From contig JACOUT010000020.1 of assembly GCA_016177705.1 (NCBI GenBank), positions 178,674-242,673 on the forward strand: DNA of 64,000 nt. The letters run 5' to 3'. A model generated the notes under the pieces. The model was not told the DNA's origin. It made no database searches and worked only from the letters and a program-made list of their open reading frames with translations. A program made the position numbers and the translations under genes. The stretch is from Deltaproteobacteria bacterium. GTDB taxonomy: Bacteria; Myxococcota; UBA727; VGSZ01. Below, in pieces: positions 59,833-64,000 of the stretch (its first letter is position 1; each line of letters opens with the position of its first letter).

Positions 59833-61883
59833 TGGTGGCGCGCGCGTTCCTGCTCGTTGCGCTCGTGGGCGCGGTCGCGCTCGCGTCCGCCTGCCCGTCG
59901 GAGGTGGCCGCGGGCTGCCGAGGGGCGAAGTGCGACGCGGGCCCGCAGTTGCCGCCGCGCTTCTACGCCGACCCGCCCTTCGGCATCGGCTTCGACTGCG
60001 TGGTGGTCGGCTGCGCGCAGGAGAAGCACGTCATCGTCGAGAACCGCGGCGGCGGCAAGCTGATGGTGTCGCTCACGCGGCTCTCCACCGACACCTCCAC
60101 CGACTTCACGCTGCGCCGCGCCGACGGCGTCGAGCTGCCGAACCCGGACAACCAGCTCACGCTGGCAGGCGGCGAGACCGTCGAGCTGATCGTCACCTAC
60201 CTGCCGAGCGATGGCCGGCCCGACGAGGGCGCCATCGTGTTCGAGCACTACGACGGCGCCGTGCCGTACATCGAGGCGGCGCCGCGCACCGACGAGATCC
60301 CGGTCACCACGCGCACGCTCGGCTCGCCGGTGGCGGCGCTCGCGTCCGGCGACGTGCTCGACTTCGGCTACGTCGCGCTCGGCGAGTCGAAGACCTTGAA
60401 CATCCAGGTGCGAAACGACGGCACCGACGCGGTGCTGCGCGTCGGTCCCACCTCCGCCGAGGACGGCAGCCCCGCGGTGTTCGCGCCCCCCACGGCGGGC
60501 GATTGGGGCGAGGACTTCGCCAACCCCGCCGACGTCGTCGAGATCCCGGTCAGCTACACGCCCACCGCCGCCGAGGCCTCGTTCGGCGCCGTGCTGATCC
60601 AGACCAACGACGGCGCCGTGCCGGCGCTGCGCGTGGCCCTGCAAGGGACCGCCATCGCGACGCCGCGCCTCGCCATCATCGATCCTGACGACGGCACGCT
60701 GACGCTCGCCGGCACGCGCGTCGGCGTGGAGCGAAACGGCACCATCACGGTGCGAAACCTCGGCGGCCAGCCGCTCGATGTTGCAACGGCCATCACGGCG
60801 GGCGCCGAGCAGGGCCTGTCCATCACCGAGCCCGCCGCCATCACCGCGTTGGCGCCGCTCGCCACCACCACCTTCACGGTGCACCTGCTGAACGAGGTCG
60901 GCGGCGCCATCGCGGGCAGCGCGCTCTTCACCTCCAACGACCCCGACGCCGCCGCAGGCGTCACCGTCGCCATCGTGGGCGAGGTCGCGGCACCCGTGCT
61001 CGCCGCCGAGCCGGCCACGCTGCAGTTCGGCGACATCGTGGTCAACTGGACTGCCGCGCCACAGCAGTTCGCCATCTCCAACACCGGCTACGGCGACCTC
61101 GAGGTCACCGCCATCGGCCTCGAGCTCGGCAGCTCACAGCAGATCCGCCTGATCGACCTGCCGCCCTTGCCGCAGAAGCTGGCGCCCGGCGACGCGCCGC
61201 TCGTCGTCACCGTGCTGGTGCAGGCGAGCAACGTCGGACCCGCCGACGGCGTCGTGCTGGTCACCTCGGACTCGATCACCGGCGACACCGGCCGCGTCGA
61301 CGTGCGCGCGCAGGTGGTCACCTGCGAGCAGGGCTGCCCGACGCCGAACGGCACGCCCGACTGCAGCACCGGCAGCTGCGAAGTCGGGAGCTGCGTGGCG
61401 CTCTGGCACGACGCCAACCTGAGCCAGCCCGACGGCTGCGAGTGCGGCGAGGACGTTGTCGGTGCGGTGCGCGACGACATCGGCCAGGCGTGCGGCCAGG
61501 GCCTCAGCCTCGGCGAGATCAGCGACGACAGCGGTGGCTACAACTTCTCGGCCACGCTGCACGACCTCGACGACGTCGACCTGTACTTCTTCCGCGCGCG
61601 CGACGACACCCAGTTCCTCAACGACGACTACGGCGCGCAGGTATCGCTGTTGTCAGCGCCGCCGGGCCTGCAGATCTGCGCCAACTTTCAGCAGTGGGGC
61701 GCCGGCTGCGGCGGCACGCCCATCAACTGCAGCAGCTCGCGCGTGCGCGGCAACGGCCAGAGCGGCATCTTCGGCTCGAGCGACAACAGCGAGGACGTCA
61801 CCGTCTGGTTGATGTGGGCCCAGGGCGCAAACCCGGTCTGCGGCAGCTACACGTTCCGCTACGAGGCGGACGAGGACTTCTGA
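59832..61883 (+). CDS. Large lipoprotein with ASH/choice-of-anchor-D repeats and PPC-like C-terminus
   Basis: A 683-residue protein whose ATG shares its first base with the previous TGA, so translation is coupled. The lipobox is ASAC (Cys21). ASH-type units recur (FDCVVVGCAQEKHVIVEN; LDFGYVALGESKTLNIQV; LTLAGTRVGVERNGTITVRN; LQFGDIVVNWTAAPQQFAI). A cysteine-rich stretch (CEQGCPTPNGTPDCSTGSCE) follows, then a pre-peptidase C-terminal-like domain (DVDLYFFRARDDTQF..GSYTFRYEADED). It is paralogous in part to the preceding lipoprotein and probably forms a complex with it on the cell surface. Confidence 0.78.
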   Translation: MVARAFLLVALVGAVALASACPSEVAAGCRGAKCDAGPQLPPRFYADPPFGIGFDCVVVGCAQEKHVIVENRGGGKLMVSLTRLSTDTSTDFTLRRADGVELPNPDNQLTLAGGETVELIVTYLPSDGRPDEGAIVFEHYDGAVPYIEAAPRTDEIPVTTRTLGSPVAALASGDVLDFGYVALGESKTLNIQVRNDGTDAVLRVGPTSAEDGSPAVFAPPTAGDWGEDFANPADVVEIPVSYTPTAAEASFGAVLIQTNDGAVPALRVALQGTAIATPRLAIIDPDDGTLTLAGTRVGVERNGTITVRNLGGQPLDVATAITAGAEQGLSITEPAAITALAPLATTTFTVHLLNEVGGAIAGSALFTSNDPDAAAGVTVAIVGEVAAPVLAAEPATLQFGDIVVNWTAAPQQFAISNTGYGDLEVTAIGLELGSSQQIRLIDLPPLPQKLAPGDAPLVVTVLVQASNVGPADGVVLVTSDSITGDTGRVDVRAQVVTCEQGCPTPNGTPDCSTGSCEVGSCVALWHDANLSQPDGCECGEDVVGAVRDDIGQACGQGLSLGEISDDSGGYNFSATLHDLDDVDLYFFRARDDTQFLNDDYGAQVSLLSAPPGLQICANFQQWGAGCGGTPINCSSSRVRGNGQSGIFGSSDNSEDVTVWLMWAQGANPVCGSYTFRYEADEDF

Positions 61884-61892
61884 GGGCGCGCG

Positions 61893-63089
61893 TCAGCCCT
61901 TCTTCTGCGCGGTCACCGTCTCGTCCTCGTCGTTCTCGATGGCAGCGGCGAGGTGAGGCGGCAGGTCGGGACCATCCCAGGCTCCCATCGCCTTGCACTT
62001 GAGCCGCTGCGGCGGCGGCTCGGAGAGGTCGACGTCGCGCAACAGCTCCTCGAGGCAGGCGAACAGCATGCGGTTGTCCTGCGGCTGATAGCGCGCGAGC
62101 GCGCCCTCCATCGTGTCGGTCTTCTCGAGGAAGGCCACCACCGCGTCGGCGGTCAGCTCCTCGACGAACTGCCCGTAGCCGAGCCGCTGCAGGTAGCGCG
62201 CGTTCAGCTCCTGCTCGTATTGGCCGCGGATGGGCACTGACAGCATGGGCACGTGCAGGTGCACGGCCTCGCCCATCAGCGAGTAGCCGCCGCCGGCGAT
62301 GACCGCGCGCGCGGTGCGCAGGTCGTCGACGAAGCCCGCCTCCGAGAAGGCGCACAGCGTGACGTTGCCCTCCTCGCCGGTGCGCCCCATGCCGTAGACG
62401 CGGAAGCGCTGCGGCAACTTCTGCAGCGCCGGGATCAGATCCTGGTTGGTGGTGGCCGTCTGATAGACCAGCACGTGGTCCTTGCGCTCGCGCTTGGCCG
62501 CCAGGATCTCGGGGCGCAGGATGGGCGGCACCAAGGTCGTGCGCGGCTTGCGCACCTGCGGGAAGAAGAAGCTCGATACCAGGTAGTGGTAGGCGCCGGG
62601 CAGCTTGGCCTTGACCGCCAGCTTGGCGACGCGGAACGCGAAGCTCTTGTCGGCGGTGACGAAACGATCGTGCCTGCATCGGTTGATGACCTGCATGTTG
62701 TCGATGCTGATCACCGGGACGCCGTTCACCCTCGCGAAGAAGTACGTGAAGCTCTCGAAGTCGCTGATGGCCACCTGGGCGTCGAACGAGCCGATCACCT
62801 CGCGGTAGACGTCGACGTTCTTCTTGAGCGCGTCCGGCACCTTCTCGATGTTGGTGATCAGGCTGTCGGCGACGTCGAGCTCGTTGCCGTCGAACGCCAG
62901 GTTGATGCCGACGATCTCGTCGATGGCGATGCCCACCCGACCCTTGAGCTTGTCGGTGAGGAACTTGTGGGCGCGCCCCGACACCACCACGCGCACCTCG
63001 TGCCCGGAGGCGAGCAGGTGCTCGATGACGACGCGGCTGCGCGTCGCGTGTCCCATGCCTTCGCCAACGATCCCGTACAGCACCCGCAT
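61893..63089 (-). CDS. Glycosyltransferase, MJ1255/VC2487-like (GT-B fold)
   Basis: A 398-residue enzyme. The N-terminal Rossmann motif is VLYGIVGEGMGHATRSRVV followed by HLLASGHEVRVVVSG, like MurG/UDP-glucosyltransferases. The C-terminal donor-site motif is IAGGGYSLMGEAVHLHVP, then PIRGQYEQELNARYLQRLG, which is characteristic. It transfers a sugar from a nucleotide donor, probably to a lipid or envelope acceptor, in the cytoplasm. A GAGGTC ribosome site precedes the ATG. The last ~30 residues are acidic and low-complexity. Confidence 0.82.
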   Translation of the reverse strand: MRVLYGIVGEGMGHATRSRVVIEHLLASGHEVRVVVSGRAHKFLTDKLKGRVGIAIDEIVGINLAFDGNELDVADSLITNIEKVPDALKKNVDVYREVIGSFDAQVAISDFESFTYFFARVNGVPVISIDNMQVINRCRHDRFVTADKSFAFRVAKLAVKAKLPGAYHYLVSSFFFPQVRKPRTTLVPPILRPEILAAKRERKDHVLVYQTATTNQDLIPALQKLPQRFRVYGMGRTGEEGNVTLCAFSEAGFVDDLRTARAVIAGGGYSLMGEAVHLHVPMLSVPIRGQYEQELNARYLQRLGYGQFVEELTADAVVAFLEKTDTMEGALARYQPQDNRMLFACLEELLRDVDLSEPPPQRLKCKAMGAWDGPDLPPHLAAAIENDEDETVTAQKKG

Positions 63090-63167
63090 GTCGACCTCGG
63101 TGGTACTCTGCCGAAGCGCGGCGCCGGGCTGCCGATCCTCGGGAGCCCCGACAGTAGCGGAGGCGGG

Positions 63168-63599
63168 ATGGTGGAGGGCAAGTCCACGCGGCGGCGCGAG
63201 CTACCTGCCCTGGCGTCCCGCCACGGGCTGTCGCGCGCCATGCTCGACGACCGCGCCACCGCCGATACCATCGACGCGGCCCTCGAGGTGCACGAGGCGC
63301 TCGGGAGCTGGCACGAGGCGTCCACCTACAAGAACGCGCTCGCCCTCGAGGTGGCGGCGCGCGGCTTGGTGGCGCACAAGGACGCGACCTTGTCGGTGCT
63401 GTACCGCCAGCGGGTGGTCGGCTCCTTCCCCGCCGACCTGCTCGTCGACGAGCGGGTGCTGGTGCTGGTGCGCGCCGCCCCCGAGCTGTCGACCGAGCTA
63501 CGCACCGAGACCGTGCGCGGCCTGGCTGCGGGCGGCATCCACGTCGGGCTGGTGTTCAACTTCGGGCAGCCCGAGTTGTTCTTCGCGCGCGTGTTCTGA
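63168..63599 (+). CDS. GxxExxY-family (PD-(D/E)XK-like) protein, catalytic residues replaced
   Basis: A 143-residue protein from ATG 63168 (GGAGG upstream). It follows the GxxExxY family plan: EVHEALGSWHEASTYKNALA (the 'hG.g..E..Y..al' helix), then a strand pair LSVLYRQRVVGSFPADLLVD, then ERVLVLVRAAPELSTE, and a final GIHVGLVFNFG. The family's nuclease core keeps an Asp (PADLLV) but normally follows it with E-x-K (VELKA). Here that reads LVR, so cleavage activity is probably lost. The helix signature is also altered (GSWHEASTY). Divergent from the glycosyltransferase gene. Confidence 0.75.
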   Translation: MVEGKSTRRRELPALASRHGLSRAMLDDRATADTIDAALEVHEALGSWHEASTYKNALALEVAARGLVAHKDATLSVLYRQRVVGSFPADLLVDERVLVLVRAAPELSTELRTETVRGLAAGGIHVGLVFNFGQPELFFARVF

Positions 63600-63608
63600 C
63601 GCGCTCAA

Positions 63609-64000
63609 TTAGTCGCAGCGGCGGGCGTAGAGATTCTCGGCCTTGTCTTTCCACAGGGAGCCCGCCGGCGCCTTGGCGCCGACCTCCTCGAGGATGGAGC
63701 AGCCCTTCTTGTTGTTGCGCTCGCGCAACGCCGCCACTGCCTCTTCGAACTGCGTCTGCGCCTCGGCCTCGGTCATGGCGCCCCTCTTCCTGGGCTTGGG
63801 CGCCGGCGCCGGCTTGGGCGCGGGCGGCGGCGCAGGCTTCGGGGCGGCCTCGCGCGGCGGCGCGCGCTTGACGGGCGGCGGGGCAGGTGCCGGTGCTGGA
63901 GCGGCCTCGGGGGGCGGCGCGGGTGGGATGGGCGCGGTCGTGGCCGGCGCGGGCGGTGACGCGACCGCGGCCGGCGCCGGGGCCGCCGCGACCGGCGCTG
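63609..64000 (-). CDS. C-terminal part of a Pro/Ala/Lys-rich protein (5' end outside window)
   Basis: The minus-strand frame is open from base 64000 to a TAA at 63609-63611, giving 130 visible residues. The first ~75 are low-complexity Pro/Ala with spaced Lys (PKPAPKPRKRGAM). The last ~55 form a helical segment, TEAEAQTQFEEAVAALRERN, then CSILEEVGAKAPAGSLW and a C-terminal NLYARRCD, which looks like a TPR-type pair. The Pro-rich linker before a small helical tail matches the layout of the kinase and kinase-less paralog near the window start, so it may be another membrane signalling protein. That is a guess. Confidence 0.55.
   Translation of the reverse strand, partial: APVAAAPAPAAVASPPAPATTAPIPPAPPPEAAPAPAPAPPPVKRAPPREAAPKPAPPPAPKPAPAPKPRKRGAMTEAEAQTQFEEAVAALRERNNKKGCSILEEVGAKAPAGSLWKDKAENLYARRCD

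Overview
The window is very GC-rich, densely coded chromosome from what looks like a member of the Myxococcota (Polyangia/Haliangia-type delta-proteobacteria). This is inferred from three large Hanks-type Ser/Thr kinases, many lipoproteins and VWA proteins, NtrC-type sigma-54 activators, stand-alone receiver proteins, a PilZ protein, a Glu-Gly-repeat exported phosphoesterase with a MYXO-CTERM-like tail, and the almost exclusive use of G/C third positions. No rRNA, prophage, insertion sequence or CRISPR array is visible. The only RNA gene found is tRNA-Leu(CAG).

Layout. 1-9.4 kb: end of a WYL regulator, a lipoprotein alpha/beta hydrolase, and a pair of paralogous giant proteins with MshEN-like N-termini, one with and one without a kinase domain. 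9.5-13.8 kb: VKOR-thioredoxin fusion, 2-Cys peroxiredoxin, exported purple-acid-phosphatase-like protein and infA (IF-1, TTG start). 13.8-26.3 kb: a sulfatase/LTA-synthase-like membrane enzyme converging on a minus-strand run (MoxR ATPase, DUF58, BatA-like VWA protein, three GT-C-like membrane proteins, a GT2 glycosyltransferase), mostly with overlapping start and stop codons. 26.5-36.3 kb: calcium-repeat VWA lipoprotein, exported protein, PEGA-domain Ser/Thr kinase, TPR-like membrane protein, deoxynucleoside kinase, and a 1289-residue kinase/zinc-ribbon/degenerate cyclase/AAA/TPR protein. 36.37-36.67 kb: a 307-bp palindromic REP/BIME-like element.

36.7-42.1 kb: small lipoprotein, VWA protein, OmpR-type regulator with its histidine kinase, and a tandem PilZ protein. 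42.1-49.3 kb (minus strand): an apparent signalling locus of sigma-54 activator, TPR lipoprotein, FG-GAP-like exported protein, degenerate peptide-binding-like protein and a HAMP histidine kinase. The last three are linked by 4-bp start/stop overlaps. 49.4-55.5 kb: tRNA-Leu, a second NtrC-type activator with an altered GAFTGA loop, then a receiver / hybrid kinase with two degenerate ATPase modules / receiver-zinc-ribbon protein operon, a small conserved-looking gene and another lone receiver. Strong sigma-54 promoter matches lie before this operon and before the small gene.

55.5-64 kb: Cys-rich repeat lipoprotein, CDF zinc transporter, two overlapping large lipoproteins with ASH/choice-of-anchor-D repeats, an MJ1255-like glycosyltransferase, a catalytically degenerate GxxExxY (PD-(D/E)XK) protein, and the 3' end of a Pro/Ala-rich protein running off the window.

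The best candidates for something undescribed are the substrate-binding-like/histidine-kinase/sigma-54 locus at 42-49 kb and the receiver-rich sigma-54 cluster at 49.5-55.5 kb. Function calls are from motif reading only. No searches were run.
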